A stretch of 64,000 nucleotides of DNA from Cunninghamia lanceolata (taxonomy: Eukaryota; Streptophyta; Pinopsida; Cupressales; Cupressaceae), in the NCBI GenBank assembly GCA_027924645.1, contig BSBN01000809.1, positions 46,468,001-46,532,000 on the forward strand, given 5' to 3'. The position numbers were made by a program, and so were the translations under genes. The notes below the pieces were generated by a model. It did not search any database, was not told the DNA's origin, and saw only the letters and a list, made by a program, of their open reading frames with translations. Numbering within the stretch: position 1 is the stretch's first letter; each line of letters opens with the position of its first letter. Below are positions 46,419-59,073 of this stretch, in pieces.

Positions 46419-48270
46419 ATGGTAGCCCTAGGTATTTACGTGCATCTAAATATTCCATCAAGGGATCTGCCTTTTGCGACCTAGGATTCAAGCCCTCTTG
46501 TTCTTCAGCAGCACGGTCAGGTTCCTGATATGGCATGGAAAGAATTAAGTTAGTTTCTTAGAGATGGATCAGTAAGTCCTGTAGACCACATTCAAGATGT
46601 GGCAAATTTATGCACCATCCATTGCATCATAGCTGAGAATGAAGCTCTTTTGTTGTTGGCATCTTCCCTTAATGGCAAAGAAAAAGAGTGGTATAGAGGA
46701 TTGCAGTCTGGTTCAATCACTGGATGGGATCAGTTAGGAGGGTTCATCTACAATCAGTTCAAAGAGAGAACAGATGTTAGCACTCTCACCCATAACCTCA
46801 TCACCATCAAAAGGCATCCTATGGAGTCCATAAATGATTTCAATTCAAGATTTGATAAGGTATGGAAGAAATTCTCTATTGATATCAGACCATCTCCAGT
46901 TTTTGCATTCTTGTATTATTTAAAGGCTTTAGACCCTAAGATCTAGATGTAATGATACAAGCCCTAGGAGGTGAAACTCTTCCTTAGTATTATGCTCTTA
47001 CTATTAGGGCTGAAAATAACTTCATTGAGGCTGGTAAACTGTCTCCTCTACCCTTAGCACCATTGTTGCCTCATGTAACTAACTTGTCTTAGCCTCTTTC
47101 TTGTAGCTAAGTGCATATAAGTTTTATTCCACCCACCCTCCCAGTTGGTTTGTCAAATCATGAGGAGATGAGTGTAGGAAAAGAATTTATAAATACCATC
47201 TCCTGTGAGATCAATGAGCTCAACGATCAAGCCATGTATAATGATGAACCAAATTTCATGCCTCCAAGTCTATATGAACAACAATATGAATATAGTCAAA
47301 GAATACCCAATTATCTTGAAAACACTGCATTACAAACCCCTATAGTTGCAAATCAGCCCATAGAAGCCACAAATCAGGTTCTTTTCCATTTTGACATTAA
47401 AGAAGATTCAAGTCTCAATGGTCAAAATGCAAGCAAGAAGGTAACTCCTGTTCATTTGGTGTGTCCCTATGATCTTGAGTATGATGCACCTATGGGAACA
47501 TATGATTCAGAGATTCTGTCAAGTAATGAAGAAGACTCAAAGGATGTCTATGAATTGCAACTTCTAAGAGATTATGTCAAGTAATGAAGAAGACTCAAAG
47601 GATGTCTATGAATTGCAACTTCTAGAAGTTGAAAAGGACTTCAAGGGGGGCTTTAAAGCTGAAATGTACTAGGTCAAGAGTGATACCGCATCTGTACCTC
47701 ATCTTGAGGAAGAAGTTACAAAGCAAATGTTTGGATCTGCAAATACGGAGTGTCTTTATTTCTACAATTAGGTTTCACATTTTGAAGAAGATACCACAGA
47801 GATGCATGAGCAATATGTATAATGCAATGAGGATTTATTCTCAATCTTGCAACAAGGTTATCAAATTCTAGATGCAAAAGATCCCACCATTGAGCAAGTG
47901 TATGGTTCATTCGCAAAGCCTGTTGAAAGTAATTATGAGGAAAATTTTGAAACAAAGGTAGATGCCAGTATTGATATGTTTTCTATTTTTGAAAATGGAT
48001 ATTATCTTCTTCTTGATGAAGACCCACAGATGCAAGAAAAGATTTATGATGATGAGGTCCAAAGAGACATTTGTAAAAGTGGAGAGTAACTCACTGAGTC
48101 ACATTATACACCCTTCTTCTTGCACAAAGAAATCCCAATCAGATTCGAGGTTGTGATGGGCAGTTCAGTCACTTACAGGCCTATTTTTAAAGCTATCTTG
48201 AGTCATGATCCTGTTAAAGAGTCAGCAAAAGAAGTCACTAAAGAAGTTCTATTAATACAAGCCTTCAAAT
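46419..48270 (+). pseudogene. G1 gag-like polyprotein, broken
   Basis: Starts MVALGIYVHLNIPSRDLPFA. The conserved retrotransposon gag domain follows in a 115-codon open piece at 46,599-46,946 (LLLLASSLNGKEKEWYRGL, WDQLGGFIYNQFKERTDV, FNSRFDKVWKKFS, FAFLYYLKALDP). Downstream is a long acidic C-terminal region (open 47,111-47,584 and 47,847-48,089) ending near SHYTPFFLHKEIPIRFE. Frameshifts occur after 46,946 and near 47,580, the latter from a 58-bp tandem duplication. No zinc knuckle, protease or polymerase is seen. Gag would form the particle; any enzymes must come from elsewhere. Confidence 0.75.
47521..47635 (+). repeat. 58-bp tandem duplication in G1 gag
   Basis: The segment starting AAGTAATGAAGAAGACTC at 47,521 is repeated at 47,579. 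The unit is not a multiple of three, so it shifts the frame and produces the stop after RDYVK. Few differences separate the copies, so it is recent relative to the element. Confidence 0.9.
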
Positions 48271-48940
48271 GAAAGTAGAGAAATGAGCTCTGACATTTGA
48301 TGTTCCCATCCCACCCTCCGCTTAAGCAAGAACAGCATGTTGATCAGCCTAATTGGTATTTTTGTGCAAGAGATGAGCCTTTGGAGTGCAGAGAGGCAAG
48401 AAGGTACAAAATCTTGTTATACTTTTTGATGTATTTCATCTAGTCAATTATCAGTGCAATGTGGGTCAACTGGAGCAACATTATCAGACATGGCAGTTAC
48501 TTTGCCATTCCCATGAATGGGCATGTCCCTGTGTGTTCAATATGTCAGTAATTTAGATTCAGTGTTCAGAATAAGCTACAACAGTAGCATTAATTTTCAG
48601 ATTCCTGTTAGTTTTCTTTCAATAAGTCTCTGTTGTAATGAAGATAAGGTCAGTTTTTATGGTTTAGCTCTATGTCAATTTTAGTGGTTCAGTTGTGGTC
48701 ATCAGTTGTGTTTTCAGTTGTGGGATGTGTTTAAACTAGCAAAGTTTCAGGTTCAGAATCAAGGCAATTGTGTTTCAATCTGGCAGCATAGATATTGGGT
48801 ACCACTCTATTTTCAGTTTTATGAATGTTTTAGTTTTAGATATTTGACTCTATATGCCCAATGGACAAGGCTCGACGAAACCAGAGATTCTGAGATTCGA
48901 GTGAGCAAGCTCACTTTCCTAGCCAGTCACCAAGAAATGT
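48271..48940 (+). other. G1 3' interior, no polymerase genes
   Basis: Text such as FPSHPPLKQEQ and DQPNWYFCARDEPLE in shifting frames corresponds to G2 53,560-53,440 and is the tail of the gag-related frame. It is followed by a T-rich stretch up to the 3' LTR. No reverse transcriptase, integrase or convincing polypurine tract is seen. Confidence 0.5.
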
Positions 48941-51274
48941 TGAGAAATTCTTCACTCTATTTCAAAGTTTTGGTTGTCATGGAATTATTCAAAGGCACAT
49001 GAGATTAATTAAGACTCAGTGAAGCAAATCAAAGGCATAACTGCCAGACAGTTTTCAGTATTGAGAAGATGAAACTTTAGTAGATGATAGGTACAATCAA
49101 TGACAATTAATGAGAGTGCACACTTCTATAATCAAAGTGCCATTTCTTGCAGCCAAAAGAAGGCGTTACCATAAGATATAGTTGTAGCCTCCATAGGTAA
49201 AATGTATTTTGAAACTTTGTAATATAAAAGGGGATCGACCAACATTATAATGTATGGGCGCAGCATAAATAGAAATTTAGTCACTAGTCTATTATAATAT
49301 ATGGCATTGTCACAATCACAAGTTTCCTATTGAAATGAAGGCTTAGTCAGCATATAATAGCATCAAGCATAATCATGATGCTCGGTAAAGAAATGGCGCT
49401 ACTACTTATTATGGAGCGATCTATTATCACACCCATTTTCAAATCGAATTAGTAGAAGTTCAAGATACAGCTTGAGTCTCAAGAAGTAAGACACGATTCA
49501 AAGGCATCACATCAAATTCAAAGCTTCATATGCATAAGGTTTCCTATGAGATAAAAGGAACGACCTATTCTCATATATAGTGCACTTTTATCCAAACACA
49601 ATCTCAAACCATTTAACAAGGCGCTACCAATTTGGAGTTAATGTAGCCATAGGATTAAAGGCACAAGCTTCAAATGAGGTGTCACTTCATGAGTTTCAAT
49701 GAGCCTCTATATCTACATCCTGTTTCAATACCAAAAATGCTTAACCTCATGTGATGAAACCATAGTACAAGGATATGTGTTTCCAGTTTATGAATGTTAC
49801 CTTAGCAAAAACGAAAGAATTCCTTATGGGAAAAGAAAGGCGTGGCTGGTTCAAAACATAGCCAGCATGGTGCTAACATATTCAATAATGGTACTAGTAA
49901 AAGTGAGGCTCAGTTTATTGTAAGTGACTATAGATATTGAGGTAGTTGTATATAAAGGCTTAGCAAAATAAAATATCAAAGACTCAGCCTCATATAATTC
50001 AAAGGTGCCACTTGAAATAGAAGACACCGCCACCAAAGGTAAACGCTGCTGGTTTTCCAAAATGGTCATTCGAAACAGCCATATAGGGATAGCAAATCTT
50101 CATTAAAGTGAGGCTTGAAACTGATAAAGGATACTCAACATTGAAAAGTATAGCATAGGATATTGCAAGTAACGCAGTTGTTTCATAGAAATCATGGCGC
50201 TTCAATGATTCATATTTCAATACAAGGCATAGATCAATGGCGCTACAAAGCCAAAATGATGGTATAATATAGAATGCGAGCCATATGAAGCTCCAACAAT
50301 GGTCACGACATAAAGGGCACACAGTATTAGAGGCACTGAATCAAAAAGAGAAGTGCACTTAGAGTCATTACCACACTGCCAAAGATATAAGACTCAACTA
50401 GCATAGTAATGGAGGTTGTTCAAGAGTGGTGGCCTCGTTAAAGAAATAGTTGCAACTGAAACAAACACTTAGGCACCGTAAGATGAAGACTCAATCCAAC
50501 AGCTTGGGAATCAAATGCAAAAGGATCAAGGAGAGAACGCCAGATGTAAGTCTCTGCGTGAGTTTTCTTTTAAGTTTCAAAGCACCGAAGGCTGCCACAT
50601 GGCACAACCGCGCTTATTTGAGAGGCATAGGGAAACGTGTCTTCCCAAACACCTACCAGGTCACCATGTGGTTTAAGTGGAAGGCAGATAAAACATTGGT
50701 TTTATTTTCTTATGGAACTCATAAAGGCAAAAGAGTCACGTGAGTTGAAAGTGTAGTTTTTCATTTTAAATATTGAGTTTCTTATAATCATATGGTGGGC
50801 CCTCTCTATAAAGCTATTCTTTATTTTAATAAATGTATAAGAATCTCATTTTTAACTAAGCCATGGGAGAAGGAGATTAGGTTAAATAAATGTGAATCTT
50901 TTATTAAGGTGTCTCATTATAAATGATGCATCCCTCCAGCTGTTAAGTGAAACTTTATTAAGGAGAATCATTTGACTCAAAAGGCTAAGGGAGATATAAC
51001 AAAGATGCAACCCTAAGTTTTTATATGCAGCCACTTTCATTTTTTAGGGCAAGTAAGAAGAGATGAATGGCGGGAAGTTTTTCATGCCACAGATCAAGTA
51101 TTTGCAGTAATGTATTTTCTAGCTATGGAGAGTTTCAGTTGCCAGAATCAATGTTAGATTTTGTGGTAGATTTTGGGGATTTTCAGTTACAAAGATTTTT
51201 AGAGGTAGTTGCAAAAGATATTGAAGGGATTTATTTTTCTGGGTTATAAATGCAGATCCGGTATAGAGAAAGAG
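48941..51274 (+). repeat. G1 3' LTR, truncated
   Basis: Matches 43,354-45,690 and stops abruptly at AGAGAAAGAG. The next base continues as the G2 LTR in the opposite orientation. The R/U5-like end present at 45,690-46,238 is missing. Confidence 0.88.
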
Positions 51275-52912
51275 CATTATTTGAATGACTGTTATGATTG
51301 AGAAAGAGCTTCACTATCTTTACAAACTTGCTAAGATTTTGATGTTGAGCAATGTATAGTGATAGCCTGTGCTTGAGGTATTTGACCGAATCATTTCACT
51401 ATGGTAGAACCTTGTTCTTGAATTGAGTGGCACCTTTGTTATGCCATCATGGTTGCACCCTGATTACTAGGGACTGCCTTTGTTGAAACCATAACTAATT
51501 AAAAGGTCATGTCTTTTGTTCTAAAGGTTCTAAACTTATAGATAGTGCCTATATGTTGCTCGCCCTTACCTATGAACAACATCTTACCACTGCGCTTCCC
51601 ATATGTTGTGCCATCATCGCAAGCTAAGATTTTGATTATGGCATCTCCTTTCATAGGCTTTGTGCCTTCCATTGACAGACAATGCCTTGTTTCAAATATG
51701 GTGCCTTTGTTCTGAGATAGCATCGTCATCTTCATATAGCTGGGCCTTATTTTGATTTGGCCTCAGGTTCAAAGACAGTGGCATAATATGGGATGCTCCT
51801 TGAATGGCTGCCATCATTATTGACTTGATTCCTTTTGTTATGCTTTGTTTCTTGTTATTGGCAGCAAAATCATCTTTTAAAACTATAACATGGCTTTATA
51901 TGCCACCTTTCTTAGTGGTTTGAAATGGTTGATGCTTTATCTTATGCCCTTGTACATCATAATAAAACCTATGCATTCTATTAGGCCATGCAATGGTTCA
52001 TATTGATGATTGCACTCTCTTTTGAATGCTACGAGCTTTTCAACATTAATGTTGACATGCTACTTTTACTGAGGGAGCACCTTTAAAATGGATCGATCCT
52101 CCTTTGCTCTCCAGGGCCCATCATAAGAGAGGTGCTTGTTGATTTTGATATGCTACACCTTTCTATTGTTTAGATTGAGCCATCATTGAAAAGGTTGATC
52201 CTCTTTCTTGGAATGCATTGTTATGACCTACTGAAGCATTGGGTTTGGAAATATGACATCTTGCATATAATAGTGTCTTCCTATGATTGGCAGCGCATTC
52301 CTTAAATAGACCAAGATCCAATTCCTAATAGACTTCGTAGACATGTTTGATATTGAGAGACTCAGATCGAATCATAATCATAGGTTGCAGCTCTGATCCT
52401 ATGTTGGCAGAGATTCCACTTTTACTATAACGTGCCACATTATGAATGCCCAGTCTTCATTATTTGACGACTGAGATTCTGTGATATGCAACTAGCTCCT
52501 TTATATGAATATGCTGATGTGGTGAATCAAAAGGGGACCTCAGATAGAATGGCGACACATCATGATTAGGACTCACATGTATTTAGAATAGCAGTGTGTT
52601 GCATGGCTTTGATACTGACATGAATTCATTTAAGTATGTAGTTGTACCTCAAGTAGAGACTATACTTCATTCTAAGGTCGATTACCTGAATATATTTGGG
52701 TCTTGTCTGTGACTTGGAGATCAGCATTGGAGACTCTTCAAACCAACATTATGACTTACAAGAGAAACTGTATCCTCAGAACTAGATGAGCCATCTCCCT
52801 ACATGAACATGCTTTTGACTTTGACTGGCCATTAGCACCTTTAATTCATAGGCTGCAGTATGAATCCTTCAATATTGAAAATTTTGATAAGGTGTGCAAA
52901 AATTGCACAATA
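51275..52912 (-). repeat. G2 3' LTR, proximal piece
   Basis: Matches 57,050-58,665 closely (GAATGACTGTTATGA to GCACAATA). It adjoins the truncated G1 LTR on the left and the G2 interior on the right. Confidence 0.88.
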
Positions 52913-53479
52913 GTTCTTGGCAACTGGCTGGGAAAGTGAACCTGCTCACTGAGAAACCAGAGAAAAGAATTCCTTATCCATGGGCATAGAATCACTCAAG
53001 CTGAAACTAAAACGTCCATAAAATAAATCTGCAACCAAATGCTGAGCAACCAAACTAATGCTAAATGGCACACATATCAACTAGGTCTAAAACCATAATA
53101 CTGTTGGTTCAAACACACTCTGCAACTGAACCCACAACTCAAATTTTGCAACTGACCATATGATAACCACTGAAATGACCACAGCTAACCATAGAAACTA
53201 ACCTTTCATCTATTATTGCAGCAATTGAGACTTATTGAAAGAAAACTAATTGAAAACTGAAACTATGTTGCATATGCAACTTATTCTGAAACTCTGAGAC
53301 TAAATTACTGGCATATTAGAAGCATAGGAACATGCCCATTCACAAGAATGGAGAAATAACTGCCTGATCTGATGATGTTGCTCCAGTGGATCCACTTTAA
53401 ACTAAGAATTGTCTGAATAAAATGCATGAAGAAAAATAACCAGAATTTGTACGTTTTTGCCTTCCTATATTCTAGAGGC
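52913..53479 (-). other. G2 3' interior
   Basis: On the minus strand, decayed text after gag (QPDWYFHANGEPLEYRKAK) leads to non-coding DNA before the 3' LTR. The polypurine tract is not obvious: GCCAAGAAC precedes the LTR. Confidence 0.4.
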
Positions 53480-55380
53480 TCACCATTTGCATGAAAATAC
53501 CAGTCGGGCTGATCTGCACACTATTCTTTCTTGACTGGAGTGTGGGAAGGGAAAATCAAGTGATCACCTCTTTTTTTGCATGTGAAAGAATTTATGATCT
53601 TGGATTCATCAGTGACTTCTCTTGATTGCACCTTTGTATGCTCAAGATTCATAATAGCCTCAAACTCTGGCTGGAATGTGACAGAGCTATATATAATTGT
53701 CTTAAACCTGATTGGAATTTCTTCTTGAACGAAGAATGGAGTATGATATGACTTTTCATTTGACTCTTCACTACTTATGTCTTTTGATGCATCATTATTA
53801 TGGAGCTTATTTTTCTTTTTATCATGATCACCCAATTTTAAACAAAAATCTTCTAATTCATCCCAAAAAGAATCATTCTCAGACTCATCTTCACTATTTT
53901 GCACAAGGATACTTCTTGTTCTTTCACAAGATGAGGTGGAGATTTTATATCCTCTGATAGCTAGTACTTTTCAGCTTCTCGATTCTTTTGCAAGTACCTT
54001 TCAGCTTCAAATAGAATCAAGCCATTTTCATCCGTCCCATCCTCTTCTTCATGTGACTATATTTCTGAATCATTTCCTTGAAGAAATGAAAAATTTTGAC
54101 AAAAAACTGCCCTTCATTTGCAGATTCAGCAGTAACTTCTTTTGCAACTTTTGCCTCCAGATATGTGAACTGTGGATCATGTTCTGCCCAATACTTTTTA
54201 GCTTCTAGAAGAGTGACTTCATAAGCAACTTCTGAATCTCCTTTATCATTTAATTAAGTTTCTAAATTACATGCTGCTACAGGTGCATGATGCTAATAAC
54301 CAGAAGGACACCTTGAATAGACAAGGGTCACCTTCTTATTTGCATTTTGATCTTTGAGACTAAAATCTTCTTTAATGTCAAAATGACAAAGAACTTGATC
54401 CAGGACTTTTATGGGATGATTTGAAGCTATAGAGGGTTGTAAAATACAATTCTCAAGATAATTGGGCATTTTCTTGGTATGAGGGAGGATATTTTCAATA
54501 AATTATCTGCATTGAACTTGTTGTCCATAAGGACTTTGAGGCATGAAACTTGGATCATCATGATAGATGGTTTGGTTTCTTATCTCATTAAGCTCTTGAG
54601 CAAAAGATTTTATGAGTTCTTTACCTCCATCATCTCCTTATGATTTGGCAAATCAGCAAGGAGGGTGGGTGGATTTAAACAATTATGCATTTAGCTGCAA
54701 GAAAGAACTTGAGATGGAATGTTTACAGGAGGCATAAGTGGTGCTAAGGGTAGAGGAGACAGTTTACCAGCCTCTATGAGGTTATTTTCAGCTCTAATAG
54801 CAAGGTTATATGACTGAGGCAAAGTATCACCTCCTAGGGCTTGTATCATAACAGATATTTCAGGGTCTAAAGCCTTTAAATAATAAATAAATGCAAAGAC
54901 TGGAGGAGGCCTGATATCAACAGAGAATTTCTTCCATACCTTATCAAATCTTGAATTGAAGTCACACATGCTCTCCTTTGGATGCCTTTTGATTGTGATG
55001 AGATTCAGGGTGAGAGTACTAACATATGTCCTCTCTTTGAACTAATTGTAGATGAGTCCTCCTAGCTGGTCCCATCCAGTGATTGATCTGGGCTACACAC
55101 TTTTGTACCATTCTTTTGCTTTGCCCTTGAGAGAAGATGTAAGCAACATAAGGGCATGATTCTCAGTTGTGATATTATGAACGGTGCATAAATTTGTTAT
55201 ATCTTAAATGTGATCTGCAAGAGAAACCAATCCATCCCCAAGAAAACGAGGTAGTGCCTTCCATGCTGTTTCAGGAACTTGACCCTACTACTGAAGAACA
55301 AGAGGACTTGGATCCCAAGTCACAAAAGGTAGATCCCTTGGAGGAATATGTAGATGCACATAGATACTTGGGGCTGCCAT
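53480..55380 (-). pseudogene. G2 gag-like polyprotein, broken
   Basis: On the minus strand the frame starts MAAPSIYVHLHIPPRDLPFV (ATG at 55,380). It contains LMLLTSSLKGKAKEWYKSV, WDQLGGLIYNQFKERTYV, FNSRFDKVWKKFSVDIRPPP and FAFIYYLKALDPEISVMIQA (longest open part 54,691-54,969), then the acidic tail with DSFWDELEDFCLKLGDHD and SYHTPFFVQEEIPIRFK (open 53,521-53,904). It is collinear with G1 gag, with stops and shifts in the middle. No protease, reverse transcriptase or integrase is found between here and the LTR at 52,912. Confidence 0.75.
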
Positions 55381-55528
55381 GATTTGTAGAGGTAGAGACC
55401 TAAGAAAGAGTCACCAGTGAGCAGATACTTTTGTGATTTTCCACCAATACCACAAAATACAGGGCAAAGATTCAATGAAAACAAAGACCTATGTCTTTGA
55501 TTCTAGTCCCACCGGGCGTGCCAAAAAC

Positions 55529-58500
55529 TATTGATGTATAAATTTGTGGGTCTAATCCAACAATAACATGGGAAGCTTCAGAGATGTGGGAATGACCCTT
55601 GATGCAACCTCTAGATTTTAGGGAAGCTGGCTCTTCCTTTTTTCAATGGAGTTTTGGGAAAAGGGGAAGAAAAAACAAGATTATAGATACAATGAAATAA
55701 AATCTAACCCTATGGTGATTCGTTGGATTTAAAACCAACTCGGTTGTATAGTGATTAAACCTTATAAGGTTAAGTGGAAAATCAAAGAGTAGAGTGCATG
55801 ATTGATTACCCAGTTTAATAAATCAAATCTATCAGAGGCAAACAAACAAAAACTAAAAGTAAGAAATAGAAATAAACTTTGAATCTATACATAAACACCG
55901 TCTCTCTTTATTTGAATGCAAAACATATTACAGAGGCAAAATATCTTGCACAAGGTAAAATATTACAATCCTCATAAAGATGCCCTGCTGAGGCAAAAAA
56001 TGTATCTCTGCTACTGCTAAAAAATATCTAATCTGGAACTATGTCTGTCTCTCCTCTATCTAACCTAGATCCCTTTTATAACCCAAAAACTAAGGAAAAA
56101 TATCCCAACTGCCCCTGAAAATCTCTGCAACTGAAACCCAAGAAATTTGGCTTGAATAGCTGCCTAGGTAACTAAACTGGAACTGATCTATTTCTTCCCC
56201 ATGGCTAGAAAAATCCATCTACCTCTACATCTTTGGCCTGCGTGAATTTTATTCCCGCTGATCTCTTTATTTCCTATAGCTTACCATGGAAGTTTCATGA
56301 AAAATAAAGCATGGCTTTATTTATTTTAAGGTTGTATTTACTTTCAGTGTGAAGAGTTAAAAGAGAGTCTTAATAATAAAGCACTTAGCTTTATCTTGAG
56401 GATCCCACCTCTCATATTAAAAGATCTCCACCTTTATTTAAAACAAATTTGCTTACCCGTAGGCTTTAAAAGAAAGACTCCATTTAATATTTGAAACTAG
56501 TTTATTTAATGGAGGGCCCCACCATATAACTCAAGCTTCTCTAAAACCTCACGTGACTCTTTTCCATTTTAAGTGAATTTAATAAAATGAAACAAATGCA
56601 TTTATCTGTGCTCTGCAGCTTCCACATGGTGGAATGGCGCTCTTTTGAGGGAAACTTTCCTCTCCCTGCTGCTCAAACTCCTGCTAGTGTGCCAAGTGGC
56701 TTCTTCCACTGCTCTCTCCTTACCTCTGCTTCTTGATACCCAGGAGCTATCGATCTGAGTCTTCATCATCAAACGGTTGTTGAGCCTCTAAATGTTACAT
56801 TTATCCTCAGGTCCACGACCTGTTTCATGTGGTTGGGTGAGCTCTACATGTTATGCGCCATACTTCGGTTGACTATAGCTTTTATCATTTGATGCGCTAC
56901 CTCTATCTTACTATACATCATTGGAAGTGGCTTTTTTCTTGCCTCATTTGATAGGCTGAACGTAGTTCAAAGGCTTATGCCATCTTAAAACTATGTTACA
57001 CCATTATTCTTTGGACTGTGCCTTTGCCATCATTCTCACTTGCCTATGTATTATTCGAATGACTGTTATGACTGAGAAAGAGCTTCACTATCTTTACAAA
57101 CTTGCTAAGATTTTGATGTTGAGAAATGTATAGTGATAGCCTATGCTTTAGGTATTTGACTAAATCATTTCACTATGACAAAACCTTGATCTTGAATTGA
57201 GTGGTGTGTTTGTTATTCCATCATGGTTGCACCCTAATTACTGGTGACCGCCTTTGTTGTAACCACAACTAATTAAAACGCTGTGTATTTTGTTCTGAAG
57301 GTTCTGAACTTATAGACAGCGCCTATATGTGGCTCGCCCTCACCTATGAACAACATCTTACCACTATGCTTCCCATATGCTGCGCCATCATCGTAGGCTG
57401 AGATTTTCATTATGATGTCTCCTTTCATAGGCTTTGTGCCTTCCATTGACAAACAATGCCTTGTTTCAAATATGGCGCCTTTGTTCTGAGATAGCACTGT
57501 CATTTTCATATAGCTAAGCCTTATTTTGATTTGGCCTCAGGTTCAAAGACAACGACATAATATGGGATGCTCCTTGAATGGCTACCATCATTATTGACTT
57601 AATTCCTTTTGTTGTGCTTCGTTTCTTGTTATTGGTAGTAAAATCATCTTTTAAAATTGTATCATGGCTTTACAGCCTGCCTTTCTTAGTGGTTTGAAAT
57701 GGCCAATGCTTTATCTTATGGCCTTGCACATCATAATAAAACCTAAGCATTCTATCAGGCCATGCAATGGTTCATTTTGATGATTGCACTCTCTTTTGAA
57801 TGCTACGAGCTTTTCAACATTAATGTTGATGTGCTACTTTTACTGAGGGAGTACCTTTAAAATGGATTGATCCTCCTCTACTCTCCACAGCCCCTCATAA
57901 GAGTGGTGCTTGTTGATTTGGATATGCTACACCTTCCTATTGTTTAAATTGAGCCATCATTGAAAAGGCCAATCCTCTTTCTTGGAATGCATTGTTATGA
58001 CCTACTGAAGCACTGGGTTTGGAAATACGACCTCTTGCATATAATAGCGTCTTCTTGTGATTGGTAGCGTATTCCTTGAATAAACCAAGCTCCAATTCTT
58101 AATAGACTCCACAGACATGTTTGATGCTGAGAGACTCAGATCGAATCATAATCATAGGCTGCGGCTCTAATCCTATGCCGGTAGAGATTCTACTTTTACT
58201 GTAACGTGCTACATTATGAATGCCAAGTCTTCATTATTTGACGATTGTGACTCTGCGATATGCCACTAGCTCCTTTATATGAATATGCTGATGCAATGAA
58301 TCAAAAGGGGACCTCAGATAGAATGGTGAGACATTGTGATTGGGACTCACATGTATTTAGAATAGCAGTGTGTTGCATGGCTTGGATACTGACAGGAATT
58401 CATTTAAGTATGCAGTTGTACCTCAAGTAGAGACTATACTTCATTCTAAGGCCGATTCCCTGAATATAACTGTGTCTTGGCTGTGACTTGGAGATCAGCA

Positions 58501-58665
58501 TTGGAGATTCTTCGAACCAACATTATCCTCAAAACCAGCTGAGTCATTTCCCTACATGAACATGCTTTTTACTTTGACTAGTGATTAGCACCTTTAATTC
58601 ATAGGCTGTAGTATGAATCCTTCAATATTGAAAATTTTGATATGGTGTGCAAAAATTGCACAATA
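55529..58665 (-). repeat. G2 5' LTR, uninterrupted
   Basis: The only complete copy of the G2 LTR (about 3.14 kb), and the reference for reconstructing the broken 3' LTR. The end next to the interior reads TGATGTATAAATTTG on the plus strand with a TATT in place of TGTT before it. The outer end is GCACAATA followed by the GTTCC duplication. Confidence 0.85.
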
Positions 58666-59073
58666 GTTCCATCAAGATGATCAAGTTTGATATAGAAAAT
58701 GGGAGAGATATAGTAAGGAGGAGGATTACAGTCAGGGGGAGCTAGTGATTGTAGTATATTTTAGCTCTGTGGAGAAGACAATTCAGAGATAGATCACTTG
58801 ATGAAGATTTTTTTAGGCATAGAAAATGGAAGAATAATGTCCTTATTGTCAAAAGGAAGTAATACAAAAATGGAGAGATCAACAAACAGGGGGAGCTTCA
58901 TAGAAAATAGGAAGAATCACATCATGAAGGAAAGGAGTTTATTACATTCCTTTGCCATTGATGTCAAAGGGGGAGAAAGTTCAAAAGTTGTGTAACAAAT
59001 TAGGGAGAGATACAAAAGTGAACAATACAGAGTTTATTTCTTTTTGGTTGCCATCAATGACAAAGGGGGAGAT
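58666..59073 (+). other. C1 3' interior with repeated polypurine tracts
   Basis: Right flank of the G2 insertion. Purine tracts CAGGGGGAGC (twice), AAAGGGGGAGAAAG and finally AAAGGGGGAGAT, which touches the LTR, are present. The last is the functional-position polypurine tract for plus-strand priming. The short frames here are not genes. Confidence 0.75.

Larger units (their letters stand above)
43354..51274 (+). mobile_element. G1: gag-only LTR retrotransposon, plus strand, inserted in the G2 LTR
   Basis: 5' LTR 43,354-46,238 (about 2.9 kb, TGAGAAATTC...CATCAACA), primer-binding-like GGCATGCCCAGTGGGAT, gag from 46,419, and a 3' LTR from 48,941 that matches the 5' LTR until about 51,274, where some 570 bp at its 3' end are missing. 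The interior is about 2.7 kb and shows gag only, so it needs an autonomous partner. G1 and G2 share gag, primer site and the last 400 bp or so of the LTR. The first part of their LTRs looks unrelated, so they are sister families. The missing 3' end means no target duplication can be shown. Confidence 0.8.
36648..58665 (-). mobile_element. G2: gag-only LTR retrotransposon, minus strand, split by P1 and G1
   Basis: Minus-strand order: 5' LTR 58,665-55,529, primer-binding-like site, gag, 3' LTR from 52,912 down to 36,648. The 3' LTR survives in three pieces (about 51,275-52,912, 42,250-43,353, 36,648-36,880) separated by G1 and P1. Added together they give nearly the length of the intact LTR (about 3.1 kb). 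GTTCC flanks the element (36,643-36,647 and 58,666-58,670) as a 5-bp target duplication in C1. The 2.6-kb interior holds only gag-like coding with no protease, reverse transcriptase or integrase, so it is non-autonomous, of the kind called TR-GAG or LARD. The gag and primer site point to a Ty3/gypsy-like parent; this is an inference. Confidence 0.8.

Noticed and set aside
51499..57509. 78-codon minus-strand frames in both G2 LTRs (51,499-51,735 and 57,273-57,509)
   Set aside because: They are copies of one LTR segment. Two related copies staying open over 78 codons is weak evidence, and the text resembles no protein.
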